From Viridibacillus arenosi (lineage in GTDB: Bacteria; Bacillota; Bacilli; Bacillales_A; Planococcaceae), in contig NZ_MSPW01000001.1 of assembly GCF_001955655.1 (NCBI RefSeq), positions 372,001 through 436,000 on the forward strand: a stretch of 64,000 bases of DNA, written 5' to 3'. This document shows positions 1-8,118 of the stretch, piece after piece. A model generated the notes under the pieces. It did no database searches, had not been told where the DNA came from, and saw only the letters and a list, made by a program, of their open reading frames with translations. Within the stretch, counting starts at the first letter, position 1. Each line of letters opens with the position of its first letter. The position numbers and the translations under genes are program-made.

Positions 1-326
1 TCTGAACGCTTTACGAATACTATACTCACATCAACATCATTTTTTATAAAATCAGTTTGAAACTCGCTAACTGAGATTATCTGAAAGCCCGCATGTTCAA
101 GGGCTTTTTCCAACTGTTCTCGATATTGTATCCATGTAACAAAATCAATATCAGAGTGTGGTCGAATAATCCTCCCAAGTAAAAAATCTATAGCCCACCC
201 CCCTCTTAACCATAAATTATTATTAAGGGCTAAACTAATTCCATTTATCTCTTGAATTATTTTTAACTGGGTCTGTGTTTTATCAAACTCTTGAATAATG
301 TTTTTGCTATCCACCTTAATACACAT
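1..326 (-). CDS. Nucleotidyltransferase-fold protein, partial (aminoglycoside/lincosamide AAD-like)
   Basis: The reverse strand is open from the window edge up to an ATG at 326. A GTG at 314 in the same frame has better spacing to the AAAAGGATG Shine-Dalgarno-like stretch and may be the real start. The visible ~105 residues carry GGWAID, then LLGRIIRPHSDIDF. This GGWA(I/L)D...R.H.DID pattern is typical of small nucleotidyltransferases of the ANT(2'')/Lnu type, in which the DxD aspartates bind metal and nucleotide. By family knowledge such proteins adenylylate aminoglycosides or lincosamides, but many chromosomal members have no proven substrate, so resistance should not be assumed. The C-terminal part lies outside the window. 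Confidence 0.6.
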   Translation of the reverse strand, partial: MCIKVDSKNIIQEFDKTQTQLKIIQEINGISLALNNNLWLRGGWAIDFLLGRIIRPHSDIDFVTWIQYREQLEKALEHAGFQIISVSEFQTDFIKNDVDVSIVFVKRS

Positions 327-641
327 CCTTTTATATTTTTTACGTACTAAAATATATTCTCTTAATTATTTTTATATTTTTGAGATGAGATTGTGCGAAA
401 TTATACACTAACATTAATAAACATTTTGAAAACGCTTTTATTTTTGTCTTACTTAAGAACTAGTTGCCCTTTACTATACTTAGTTTTTTGATTTACAGCC
501 TATTAATAAGTTGCTTCCAAGAGCTTTTTGCGATCATTCTCCAATCCTCAGCTTCACTATTTAAAAAAACTATACTTTGCAGAGGTAGATTAGTAATGCT
601 AACATGAAATATATTTCATATTTGTACAAAGGGGGGGGCAT
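327..641. other. Gene-poor stretch with a short coding-like remnant
   Basis: No complete gene is visible. On the minus strand an open frame runs from 615 to a TAA at 493 (40 codons, no start codon). It reads like the C-terminus of a protein, containing LPLQSIVFLNSEAEDW followed by WKQLINRL. I do not recognise the family. It is probably a decayed gene tail. The rest is AT-rich and presumably holds promoters for the flanking genes. Confidence 0.3.
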
Positions 642-1289
642 ATGGAAAACATCTTCATGTTCGTTCTTATATCTGCGTTATTAGTAATGGTCCCAGAAGT
701 AGATTTATTATTGGTTATCAAAAACACTATTTAATACGGTAAAAAAGCAGGTCATTTTACGACATTAGGTATTGTAGCAGCCTTATTTGTTTGGACACTA
801 CTCGCTGTATTAGGCTTAGCTGCGATTGTAGCGAAATCATTATTTTTATTTAATTTAATTAAGTATTTAGGGGCTGCTTATTTAGGATGGATGGGAATCA
901 AAGCTTGGCTATCAAAAGGCTCCTCACCAATTGAGTTATCTGGTAAAGAAAATGAAGTTGGAACTACTGAGTATTCCAATAAGGCGCATAAATCATGTTT
1001 TTACCAAGGAATACTAACTGATTTACTCAATCCAAAAACCTTAATTGTATATATGACACTAATGCCTCAATTTATAAATACGAATGGTAATATTATTTTT
1101 CAATTATGTATTCTTGCAGCAATATTAATGGCTTTAGCAATTGTATGGTTTATCATTGTTGTCTATGTATTAAACATTATTCGAAAATGGTTTATGAAAC
1201 CAGTCGTTCAAAATATATTTAACAAAACAACAGGTGTAACGCTCGTCTTTATTGGGGTGAGGTTAGCTCTAGAGGAAAAAGCCATATAA
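642..1289 (+). pseudogene. LysE/RhtB-family amino-acid exporter, inactivated by an in-frame stop
   Basis: Reading from ATG 642, the frame is interrupted only once, by a TAA at codon 31 (732-734), and then stays open in the same frame to 1289. The composite product is ~215 residues with about five to six hydrophobic segments, the usual length and topology of LysE/RhtB exporters. The family-typical N-terminal segment, the GKKAG loop, the GAAYLGWMGIKAW segment and the DLLNPKTL motif are all present. The normally conserved PGP motif near the start reads VPEVD instead, a second sign of decay. A CAA-to-TAA change would explain the stop. An internal ATG at 891 leaves a 132-aa tail that lacks the first transmembrane segments. 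A run of eight G residues (631-638) sits where the ribosome binding site should be. Confidence 0.75.
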
Positions 1290-1335
1290 AAAGAGCCAGT
1301 CTCCTTCTTTAATAGTTTGACTGGCTCTTTTTCAG
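1288..1335 (+). terminator. Rho-independent terminator after the LysE pseudogene
   Basis: AAAAGAGCCAGTC pairs with GACTGGCTCTTTT across a ~16-nt loop, followed by a T run. It lies directly after the pseudogene stop, so the gene was a normal transcription unit until recently. Confidence 0.85.
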
Positions 1336-1433
1336 AGTAATTATTGTAATAACTGAAGGTATTGATTTTCTTATTTTCTCCTCAAAAATATTACCTTTAA
1401 ACCTAATTACGAATTCCATATACCAAATATAGT

Positions 1434-1478
1434 AAAAGCTGTCTCTAAGTCAAAAAGACTAGTGAGACAGCTTTTTTT
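1434..1478 (-). terminator. Terminator of ypdA
   Basis: AAAGCTGTCTC and GAGACAGCTTT form an 11-bp stem. The minus strand ends its stem in a short T run and the plus strand in a T7 run, so it can act on both converging units. Confidence 0.75.
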
Positions 1479-2436
1479 ATTTCTCTTTTATATAGCTGGC
1501 AATTTGGTCACCGTGGAAGCGACCATTTTCTATAAAGATTTCATTTGCATTATTACCTGCAGCAATAACACCTGCGATAAATAGGCCAGGAACATTCGTT
1601 TCCATTGTCTCTGGATTAAATGTTGGGCGTCCTGTTTCACTGTCAACTGTAACGCCCATTGCTCGAATGAAATCATGATCTGGATGGTAACCTGTCATAG
1701 CAAAGACAAAATCGTTTTTTACTGCAAATTCTTTGCCTTCTTTTGATAGGATAACTTCATCTTCCTTGAAGGCAATAACATTAGTCTCAAACATCATTTC
1801 TATTTCACCATTACGCACAAGGGCGTCGAAGTCTGGCAGTACCCACGGTTTAATACTTGGTGAGTATTCTGCACCTCTGTAAACAACTGTTACATGAGCA
1901 CCCGCTTTATGAAGAGCTAATGCAGCATCAATTGAAGAGTTTTTCCCACCAACTACTAATACATCTGTATCAAAATAGGGGTGAGCTTCTTTAAAATAGT
2001 GATGGACTTTAGGTAGTTCTTCCCCTTCAATCCCCATGTAATTTGGATGATCATAATAACCCGTTGCGATAATGACATATGGAGTTATATATTGATCTTT
2101 ATCTGTGTTAACTTCGAATGTACCGTTGTTTGGTGTTACATTAAGAACCGTTTCAAAGCGATTAATTTGAATGTTTTTACGTTTTACTACTTCACGGTAG
2201 TATACTAAAGCCTGATTTCGTTTCGGTTTAGGCTGTTCAATGATAAATGGTACATCTCCAATGGCCAACTTTTCACTTGAACTAAAGAATGTTTGATGTG
2301 TTGGATAATTGTAAATGGCATTTACAATATTTCCTTTTTCAATCACTATTGGTTGTAACCCAATTTCTTGTAATGAAATCGCTGCTGCTAAACCACATGG
2401 GCCGCCACCTACGATAATTGCATCTATTTGACGCAT
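1477..2436 (-). CDS. ypdA: Bacilliredoxin reductase Bdr (YpdA), FAD/NADPH-dependent
   Basis: This is a 319-residue flavoprotein of the thioredoxin-reductase-like class. The N-terminal FAD-binding motif is GGGPCG (residues 10-15), and Cys14 within it is the conserved cysteine of YpdA proteins. A second Rossmann motif, VGGKNSSIDAA, near residue 163 should bind NADPH. The C-terminal segment VPGLFIAGVIAAG is the second FAD-contacting region. There is no CxxC redox pair as in true thioredoxin reductases. In this family YpdA reduces bacillithiol disulfide and bacilliredoxins in the cytoplasm. The start at 2436 follows a GGAGTG ribosome binding site. The gene stands alone between terminators. An 8-bp hairpin lies in its leader. 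Confidence 0.9.
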   Translation of the reverse strand: MRQIDAIIVGGGPCGLAAAISLQEIGLQPIVIEKGNIVNAIYNYPTHQTFFSSSEKLAIGDVPFIIEQPKPKRNQALVYYREVVKRKNIQINRFETVLNVTPNNGTFEVNTDKDQYITPYVIIATGYYDHPNYMGIEGEELPKVHHYFKEAHPYFDTDVLVVGGKNSSIDAALALHKAGAHVTVVYRGAEYSPSIKPWVLPDFDALVRNGEIEMMFETNVIAFKEDEVILSKEGKEFAVKNDFVFAMTGYHPDHDFIRAMGVTVDSETGRPTFNPETMETNVPGLFIAGVIAAGNNANEIFIENGRFHGDQIASYIKEK

Positions 2437-2459
2437 GAACCTTCACTCCTCATAAATAA

Positions 2460-2484
2460 ACATCTCCTATAAACATGGAGATGT
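2460..2484 (-). promoter_or_regulatory. Hairpin in the ypdA leader
   Basis: ACATCTCC and GGAGATGT form a perfect 8-bp stem around a 9-nt loop, only ~24 nt upstream of the ypdA start and next to its ribosome binding site. There is no T run, so it is more likely an mRNA-stability or translational element, or an operator, than a terminator. Confidence 0.4.
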
Positions 2485-2873
2485 GACACTGTATACTCTT
2501 TTATCATCTCTATTATACGCTCATCCATTAAATATTTCTTGGTTCTTGCACTTTTTTCGACAAGGTTATGTTAAATTTAACTGCTTTTTTCTACAAAAAT
2601 AGAGCTGGCTCTACAAATAGGTAGAATCAGCTCAGTTTTACTGTTGGTTATTCGAATTGTCAACGCCTTTCCGCTCCATATGCTCACTCGGGAAACCGCC
2701 CTCGCTCAAGTTGCTTTAAAGTAGCAATGAAAAATGTGATCTGTCCCTTCATATGTTACTTTATTATTATAATCTGATTTAAGTATCCCAAAAGACCAGA
2801 TTAGATTTAATGATAGTCACCACAACTTGAAGTAAGAAAAAGCGTATCCATTTGATTATAGAAAAGCAACCAG
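2485..2873. other. Non-coding stretch between ypdA and a small ORF
   Basis: It contains the terminator at 2595-2633. A locally GC-richer segment at about 2665-2700 (TTTCCGCTCC ... CTCGGGAAACCGCC) resembles decayed copies of intergenic repeats common in Bacillaceae; I cannot confirm this without a second copy. No other coding potential seen. Confidence 0.3.
2595..2633 (-). terminator. Terminator after the 48-aa ORF
   Basis: GAGCTGGCTCTAC pairs with GTAGAATCAGCTC (11 of 13 positions) and on the minus strand is followed by TATTTTTG. It lies downstream of the small ORF at 2874-3020. Confidence 0.65.
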
Positions 2874-3020
2874 TTAAAGAAACCATTCAAGTACTGTTGC
2901 AATTATATAAAGTGGTATTCCAACAATCAACATACCTGTAACAATGTAAGAAATGCTTGTTAAAATAAACTTAAAGAAATCATAGATAGCACCAGCTAAG
3001 TCATCTATAAGCCTTAACAT
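2874..3020 (-). CDS. Small hydrophobic protein, 48 aa, unknown function
   Basis: An ORF starting with ATG at 3020 is preceded by a strong AAGGAGG six nucleotides upstream and ends with TAA at 2874. The product begins MLRLIDDLAGAIYDFFKF and continues as one or two hydrophobic helices, with the central stretch GMLIVGIPLYIIA. It is probably a small single-span membrane protein. It has its own downstream terminator at 2595-2633, which supports a real transcription unit. I do not recognise a family. Small membrane proteins near sporulation and cell-wall genes are common in Bacillales, but no function can be inferred here. Confidence 0.6.
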   Translation of the reverse strand: MLRLIDDLAGAIYDFFKFILTSISYIVTGMLIVGIPLYIIATVLEWFL

Positions 3021-3357
3021 TTCTAGCCTCCTTATTCAAAACCTGGCTATTTGTAAATTAAATATCCCTCAATCATTCATTACTTTCGAACCACTTTCAT
3101 TTGACCTACATTTATCAAATAAATAAATTTCATACTAAATTGATTCGACACGCTTCCAAATATACCTGCTTTACTAAAATACGAATATAGCATTCGACAA
3201 AAAAAGCAGACAATGATTAAAACGTCACTGTCTGCAATAGAATGTTGGTGAATAATGAAACAACCACAATGTTAGGAAGATAAGAGTACTAGGTATTCTT
3301 TAGAATCATTCCACTTTACCAATCTTTTCAGATATCTATTCAATTTTATAACCATAG
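3021..3357. other. Intergenic stretch, ypbE to the 48-aa ORF
   Basis: It holds the ypbE terminator (3199-3235) and the presumed promoter of the 48-aa ORF. I see no further ORF with a ribosome binding site. Confidence 0.5.
3199..3235 (-). terminator. Terminator of ypbE
   Basis: GCAGACA pairs with TGTCTGC across a ~16-nt loop, and the minus strand continues into a seven-T run. It sits ~120 nt downstream of the ypbE stop. Confidence 0.7.
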
Positions 3358-4047
3358 TTATTGTGGGATCGCCAAGCTCGATCCAACTACAACATTATCA
3401 CTAGTCAAGCCATTTGCTTGTTTAATCTTCGCAATGCCATCTATACTACCGTAATACTTCATGGCTATGTTATAAAGTGTATCCCCTGTTTGAACAGTAT
3501 GTAAACGACCACTCACCTGCGCTTGTTGATAGGCTTCATCAGGTGAGGTTGTATTGGTTTCAGTAGTCTGTCCGTTATTATTTGGAGTCGTTGTAACAGT
3601 ATCCTTTGGAGGTTCTACCGCTGCATTGTCATCCTTCTTTGTGGATGTATCCACTTTTTCTTTAGTTGCTGTCTTTTCTTCTTTAACTTTTTCTTTTTCC
3701 TTCTTGTCTTCCGCTTTGTCTTCCGCTTTTTCTTCAGCTTTTGCTTGTGTATTTGCTTTTGTATTGGTTTCAAATTTCACATGATCTTTTTCTAATTCCG
3801 TTTCTTCATTACCACCCTTGTCATAGAAAAAACCAACATAAATAAGGATGGATATAGGAATTGATATAAAGATAACGGCTAAAATCGTTGGTAATGGATT
3901 AATACGTCGTTTCTTTTTCTTATTATTATTACCATGAAGCTGACTACGGGTCATTCTCGAAGGGTTTTCGTTATTCTCAGAATCGAGCTTTAACTTAATG
4001 GTTTGACGATGCTCTTCTATTTTTTCGCGATAATCCTTTTGAGCCAT
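3358..4047 (-). CDS. ypbE: YpbE-like membrane-anchored LysM protein
   Basis: The likely start is ATG 4047 (MAQKDYREK), eight nucleotides after AGGAG; a GTG nine bases earlier is in frame but badly spaced. The ~229-residue protein has a charged cytoplasmic N-terminus with a KKKKRR stop-transfer block, one transmembrane helix (about residues 53-75) and a long low-complexity Lys/Glu/Ala linker. Next come a Thr/Asn-rich segment and a C-terminal LysM domain beginning LHTVQTGDTLYNIAMKYYG, which should bind peptidoglycan N-acetylglucosamine. The topology places LysM outside the membrane. The order ypbE-recS-ypbB-fer matches Bacillus subtilis. YpbE has no established enzymatic role. Confidence 0.8.
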   Translation of the reverse strand: MAQKDYREKIEEHRQTIKLKLDSENNENPSRMTRSQLHGNNNKKKKRRINPLPTILAVIFISIPISILIYVGFFYDKGGNEETELEKDHVKFETNTKANTQAKAEEKAEDKAEDKKEKEKVKEEKTATKEKVDTSTKKDDNAAVEPPKDTVTTTPNNNGQTTETNTTSPDEAYQQAQVSGRLHTVQTGDTLYNIAMKYYGSIDGIAKIKQANGLTSDNVVVGSSLAIPQ

Positions 4048-4121
4048 CTTAACCACTCCTTTTTCACTAGTACTATTCTATATTATGACGAAATAAAACA
4101 TAAAAGTAAATGTACGTTCTG

Positions 4122-5567
4122 TTAAAGATTCGGCAATAAAGCAGTCAACCTCTCTTTCCACGAACCTATATTTCCCTTCATTTCTAAATGCTTCCTTCTT
4201 TTCAAAATTGAAGAAATTTCTATTCCACAATAATGGCAGCAATGAGCAGGTTTTTCTTCTAATGACTGCCCGAAATAATGTAGTAGCTGCTCACGTATAC
4301 ATTTCTCTGCTGTTACAAGTTCCTTCATTTCGTCTACTTGATGAACTTTACTAAAACGAATTGCAGTAAGCTTTTGTTGCACTTCTTCTGGCATCAAACT
4401 TTGCATCCAATAAGAAAGTACACGAAACCCAGTTTCACTTATTTGATGTTGATCTAGCATAATTGCTGGGTTTCCACCTTGCTGCATGTATGCTACATAC
4501 TGTTCGACATGGCGTTGCTGAGGTAAATCTTCTGTGACGATAAATTTCGTCATATCCTCATCATTTGGAACATAAAGCAATATTGACAGTGCTTCCTGTC
4601 CATCACGTCCTGCACGCCCTACCTCTTGCATATAGTTGGCTACAGTAGATGGTATATGATCGTGAATGATTTGACGAACATTATCTTTGTGAACTCCCAT
4701 ACCAAAAGCGTTAGTTGCACAAATCCATTCGAGCTGCCCAGCCAAAAATTGCTGTTGGATAAATTGTCGATCTTCTGCCTCCATCCCCGCATGATATGCT
4801 GCTGCTCGAATACCATTAGCTAAAAGTTGCTCAGCATAGACACCCGTTTTTTTACGGGACTGTGTATATATGATCCCTGGACCACAAGTTTTTAAGACAT
4901 GATCCACTATCCATGGGGCTTTTTCAGCGGTGTTTTCAAGTTGTACTACATCATAGTGTAAATTGAAACGGTCCACAGAATGAATATATTCAAATGGCTC
5001 TCTCATATGCAAATAATTCTTCATATCTTTTACAACTTGCTCTGTTGCAGTAGCACTTAATGCTAAAATCGGTGGGCGTTTCGTATCATCTAGCCAGTCA
5101 GTAATTTTTAAATAATCTGGTCTAAAATCAAACCCCCATTGTGAAATACAATGCGCTTCATCTACAACAATTAGTCCTAACTGCATTTCACGAAGTGCGC
5201 CTTGTACTTGTGGATTCATCAACATTTCCGGTGATGTAAAAATGAATCGATATTGCTGTAAATGCTGTAATACATTTCGTTTCTCAGACATTTGCAAAAA
5301 TGAATTTAATGCTACAACACGCTTTTCTCCATATCGTTTTAATTGCTCTACTTGATCTTGCATTAACGATAACAATGGAGAAATGATTAATATCGGTTTA
5401 TTTAATATATAACCAGGTAATTGATAACAGAGCGACTTTCCCATTCCAGTTGGTAATAGAGCAATCACATCTTGACTTTCAATGAGTGCTTCTATTACTT
5501 CCTTTTGACCAGAGCGAAATGTTGAATAACCAAAATGTTGTTGTAATAGCTTCTCCAAATTTGTCAT
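4122..5567 (-). CDS. recS: RecQ-family ATP-dependent DNA helicase (RecS/YpbC type)
   Basis: The start is ATG 5567 (MTNLEKLLQQ), one nucleotide after the ypbB stop; upstream in-frame codons lie inside ypbB. The ~481-residue product has a RecQ helicase core. Motif I is LLPTGMGKSLCYQLP, motif II VVDEAHCISQWG, motif III LALSATAT, and motif VI QEVGRAGRDG. A C-terminal cysteine cluster (a Cys ~45 residues from the end of the core, then CCHYC) is the RecQ zinc-binding region. No HRDC domain follows, so it is the short form matching B. subtilis RecS rather than the longer RecQ (YocI). The family unwinds 3'-tailed duplexes and recombination intermediates. Close coupling to ypbB suggests translational coupling and shared function. 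Confidence 0.88.
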   Translation of the reverse strand: MTNLEKLLQQHFGYSTFRSGQKEVIEALIESQDVIALLPTGMGKSLCYQLPGYILNKPILIISPLLSLMQDQVEQLKRYGEKRVVALNSFLQMSEKRNVLQHLQQYRFIFTSPEMLMNPQVQGALREMQLGLIVVDEAHCISQWGFDFRPDYLKITDWLDDTKRPPILALSATATEQVVKDMKNYLHMREPFEYIHSVDRFNLHYDVVQLENTAEKAPWIVDHVLKTCGPGIIYTQSRKKTGVYAEQLLANGIRAAAYHAGMEAEDRQFIQQQFLAGQLEWICATNAFGMGVHKDNVRQIIHDHIPSTVANYMQEVGRAGRDGQEALSILLYVPNDEDMTKFIVTEDLPQQRHVEQYVAYMQQGGNPAIMLDQHQISETGFRVLSYWMQSLMPEEVQQKLTAIRFSKVHQVDEMKELVTAEKCIREQLLHYFGQSLEEKPAHCCHYCGIEISSILKRRKHLEMKGNIGSWKERLTALLPNL

Positions 5568-5568
5568 T

Positions 5569-6615
5569 TCACATTTCTCCTTTCGCCGCAAGAATGAGCC
5601 TGATTTGGAAATAAGAAAGTTCAGGAACAACATCACGCAATACTTTTAATTTTTTACTATTTACTTGTTTTACAGCATGTACAATTGCCTCAACATTTTG
5701 AGACTCAACAAATTGTTCAAGTGGAAACTGCGACATAGTCATCGCCATCTCTACGAAATGATCTTCAATCGTACTTTCTTTCAAACGACGCATCGTAGCA
5801 ATTTGTTCTAACGTAAAACCTTGTTGAAATAAGTTTGCAGTCTTTTGAGATGACTCTGTTAAGAGTTGTTCAATACGTACTCCTTCAGCAAGTTGTGACA
5901 AATAGTGCTTGGGCTCTTCATATAAAGTATCTAACCACATATGCAGTGCTTCTATATAAGCTAGTTGAATATCTAACAAAGAACGATTTTGTTCCCTAGC
6001 AAGCTGTTGCCACGTCCAGCCAGGTGTATTAAATCCACTTAAACGATAGAGTAAAAGATTTAATGAGGAATCTTCAACATCCAACTTATTAAGAGAATCT
6101 GAGATTTCAACTCTCATAGCATGATAAAACATGTCTGATTTATAATTATTTTTTACTAAAAATTTTTTTACCCATAATTGAATATCTTCATCTTTTTGGA
6201 TTGGAGCAAACGATTTTATTTCCTGTACTGAATATGACAATGATTGTACGACTAATGATAATCTTTTGAAAAAGATATGCTCATTCCCTCGATAATACCA
6301 GCCATTAAAATACATAGGTTTACTTTTTCCAAGTACCTCTAAACCGGTATTTGTTAGTATAAAATACTGTTCATCTCTATATGTAGCATAGCCTAAGTCA
6401 ATTAGTTGTTCTGCATACTCCATATATATTTCTTTTGTGAGTTTAGGTGTTAAGCCGAAAAAAGAATGGAGATTAAAATTTCCTACATCTTGAATTGTTT
6501 GTCCTGAACGTTTTCCTTTTAGCAAATGAAAACCCGCTGAAACGGAGCGTTCACCTCCAAATTTATGAAAAATCTGTAACAAAATTTGTTGTATGTACAA
6601 TGCGATTTCCCCCAT
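5569..6615 (-). CDS. ypbB: YpbB-family helix-turn-helix protein
   Basis: A 348-residue protein encoded immediately upstream of recS, as in B. subtilis. The N-terminal part has a winged-helix-like look (LTKEIYMEYAEQLIDLGYAT then YFILTNTGLEVLGK). The C-terminal ~90 residues (TANLFQQGFTLEQIATMRRL then STIEDHFVEMA) match the HTH_40-type domain that is also found fused to some RecQ helicases. Its position and this domain suggest an accessory partner of the helicase, but no biochemical role is established. The ATG at 6615 follows AT-rich sequence with GGGGGAAATCGC on its 3' side, and the ribosome binding site is weak. The gene is divergent from fer. Confidence 0.8.
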   Translation of the reverse strand: MGEIALYIQQILLQIFHKFGGERSVSAGFHLLKGKRSGQTIQDVGNFNLHSFFGLTPKLTKEIYMEYAEQLIDLGYATYRDEQYFILTNTGLEVLGKSKPMYFNGWYYRGNEHIFFKRLSLVVQSLSYSVQEIKSFAPIQKDEDIQLWVKKFLVKNNYKSDMFYHAMRVEISDSLNKLDVEDSSLNLLLYRLSGFNTPGWTWQQLAREQNRSLLDIQLAYIEALHMWLDTLYEEPKHYLSQLAEGVRIEQLLTESSQKTANLFQQGFTLEQIATMRRLKESTIEDHFVEMAMTMSQFPLEQFVESQNVEAIVHAVKQVNSKKLKVLRDVVPELSYFQIRLILAAKGEM

Positions 6616-6631
6616 GAATAAGTAATTTTGG

Positions 6632-6660
6632 TTGAAATGTGTTGAAAAGCACTTTAGAAT
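6632..6660 (+). promoter_or_regulatory. Sigma-A-type promoter of fer
   Basis: TTGAAA (6632-6637), a 17-nt spacer and TAGAAT (6655-6660) lie about 45 nt upstream of the fer start. Both hexamers match the housekeeping consensus at five of six positions and the spacing is optimal. Confidence 0.65.
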
Positions 6661-6690
6661 GAAAAGGAAGCTAATTAGGAGCGATTGTAA

Positions 6691-6954
<264 letters not shown>

Positions 6955-6965
6955 TATTAAAGTAC

Positions 6966-7003
6966 AGAGACTATTTTCACTAAGTGGAAATAGTCTTTTT
7001 TTG
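6966..7003 (+). terminator. Terminator of fer
   Basis: AGACTATTTTC pairs imperfectly with GGAAATAGTCT and is followed by TTTTTTT. Confidence 0.85.
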
Positions 7004-7142
7004 TTGTAGTCATATGTTGCACAACTTATCCGTATATTGAGTAAAAGTTGTCCTGCCATTATTCGAATTATAATTTATTTTCTTTATTTTTTGGCAAATA
7101 GTAATTTACATTAAAACTATTTAAGTTCAAGGGGCTGATACT

Positions 7143-7346
7143 TTGAAAAACTTACTCATAGGACTGATAAAATTTGCACTATCCACCTTTTTTATCTTTA
7201 TCTTTGTATATATTAAGATATTTTCAGAGGCTGGTCCTCTAATGTCATTTGATTACGATGTGAGCGAAATCATATTCATCTTTATAGCTATTATGTTAGG
7301 TATGGTATCATCTGAATTGCTTATAAATGTATTTCATTACGAATAG
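7143..7346 (+). CDS. Small two-span membrane protein, 67 aa, unknown
   Basis: It starts with TTG at 7143, eight nucleotides after AGGGG, and ends just before a strong terminator. The product has two hydrophobic segments: residues ~6-25, including STFFIFIFVYIKI, and ~43-60, including FIAIMLGMVSSELLI. A short acidic extracytoplasmic or cytoplasmic loop joins them. No family recognised. The ribosome binding site, terminator and hydrophobic periodicity support a real gene. Confidence 0.55.
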   Translation: MKNLLIGLIKFALSTFFIFIFVYIKIFSEAGPLMSFDYDVSEIIFIFIAIMLGMVSSELLINVFHYE

Positions 7347-7382
7347 AGAAAAAACTGCAGAATTGCTTCTGCAGTTTTTTTA
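7347..7382 (+). terminator. Bidirectional terminator
   Basis: AAAACTGCAGAA and TTCTGCAGTTTT form a near-perfect stem with a short loop. A- and T-rich flanks allow use by both the small membrane gene and the converging HAAS-like gene. Confidence 0.85.
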
Positions 7383-8045
7383 ATAACTTTTCGTCCGATC
7401 ACGTTTCATTAAATAACTAATAAGTAATAATGCAGATCCTGCACCTAGCTGAGTAAACCAAGTAATATTAACAAGGGGACCTAGCTCATCAGTAAGGTAA
7501 AGAATAGCTATAAACAAGCCAAAAGTTACTACTCCCAAAACTCCTGATTTAACGATAGTTCTTTTCGACATTTTTTCTTCAAATGCACTTTGTTTTAACT
7601 GCTTCAATATTAGATAAAGTAAGCCTGAGCCTATTGCAACAACTGCAACGACATTTATTATAGATGAATATAAATAAATCTGATCTGATTTTGTTAAATA
7701 GCGACCAATAGCTCCAATAATAATGAACCAACCAATTATGTCACATAAAATTTCGACACCGAAAGTAACAAGACTTCCCTTCTTTTCTTTCGGCAATGCC
7801 TCCACTATTTCTTCAGCGTACAATTTTGGATTAGAACCAAACACATCACTTGCTGTTTTCCCTTCCGCTTGAGCTAATAATAAATGGTCGAGGATCTCTG
7901 TTAATACTTCCTCTGATTGACGTTCAGAGAGTAATAAATGCGCTCTAATATAGACAATTAATTTATCAAAATAGATTTCATTTTCTTTCGTTAATAGCTT
8001 ACGTTTTTCATTATTATCTGCTATTAACTTCTTCACTATAACCAT
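7380..8045 (-). CDS. HAAS/DUF1129-type membrane protein encoded with a PadR regulator
   Basis: The 221-residue product has a helical N-terminal domain. That domain contains LTEILDHLLLAQAEGKTASD and YAEEIVEALP, the pattern of HAAS/DUF1129 domains, where a GK(T/S)A motif precedes a folded helical bundle. Four hydrophobic segments follow (about residues 95-112, 128-145, 165-183 and 193-210). The ATG at 8045 lies ten nucleotides after GAGGGG. It is transcribed with the upstream padR-like gene. Such PadR/HAAS pairs are widespread in Firmicutes and are thought to sense membrane or envelope signals, but that role is inferred from families, not shown here. Confidence 0.65.
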   Translation of the reverse strand: MVIVKKLIADNNEKRKLLTKENEIYFDKLIVYIRAHLLLSERQSEEVLTEILDHLLLAQAEGKTASDVFGSNPKLYAEEIVEALPKEKKGSLVTFGVEILCDIIGWFIIIGAIGRYLTKSDQIYLYSSIINVVAVVAIGSGLLYLILKQLKQSAFEEKMSKRTIVKSGVLGVVTFGLFIAILYLTDELGPLVNITWFTQLGAGSALLLISYLMKRDRTKSY

Positions 8046-8118
8046 TTCCGCTTATCCCCTCTCGGTAGTCGTTCACACCACTTAGAATTTTATAAGATAT
8101 AGAATTAATCCTTACTTA

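Noticed and set aside
2665-2700. Fragment resembling a Bacillaceae intergenic repeat
   Set aside because: Only one short copy is visible and no second copy in the window confirms it as a repeat.
3554-3784. Plus-strand ORF rich in Phe/Ser/Val
   Set aside because: It is the antisense of the low-complexity Lys/Glu linker of ypbE, which gives open frames by composition alone.
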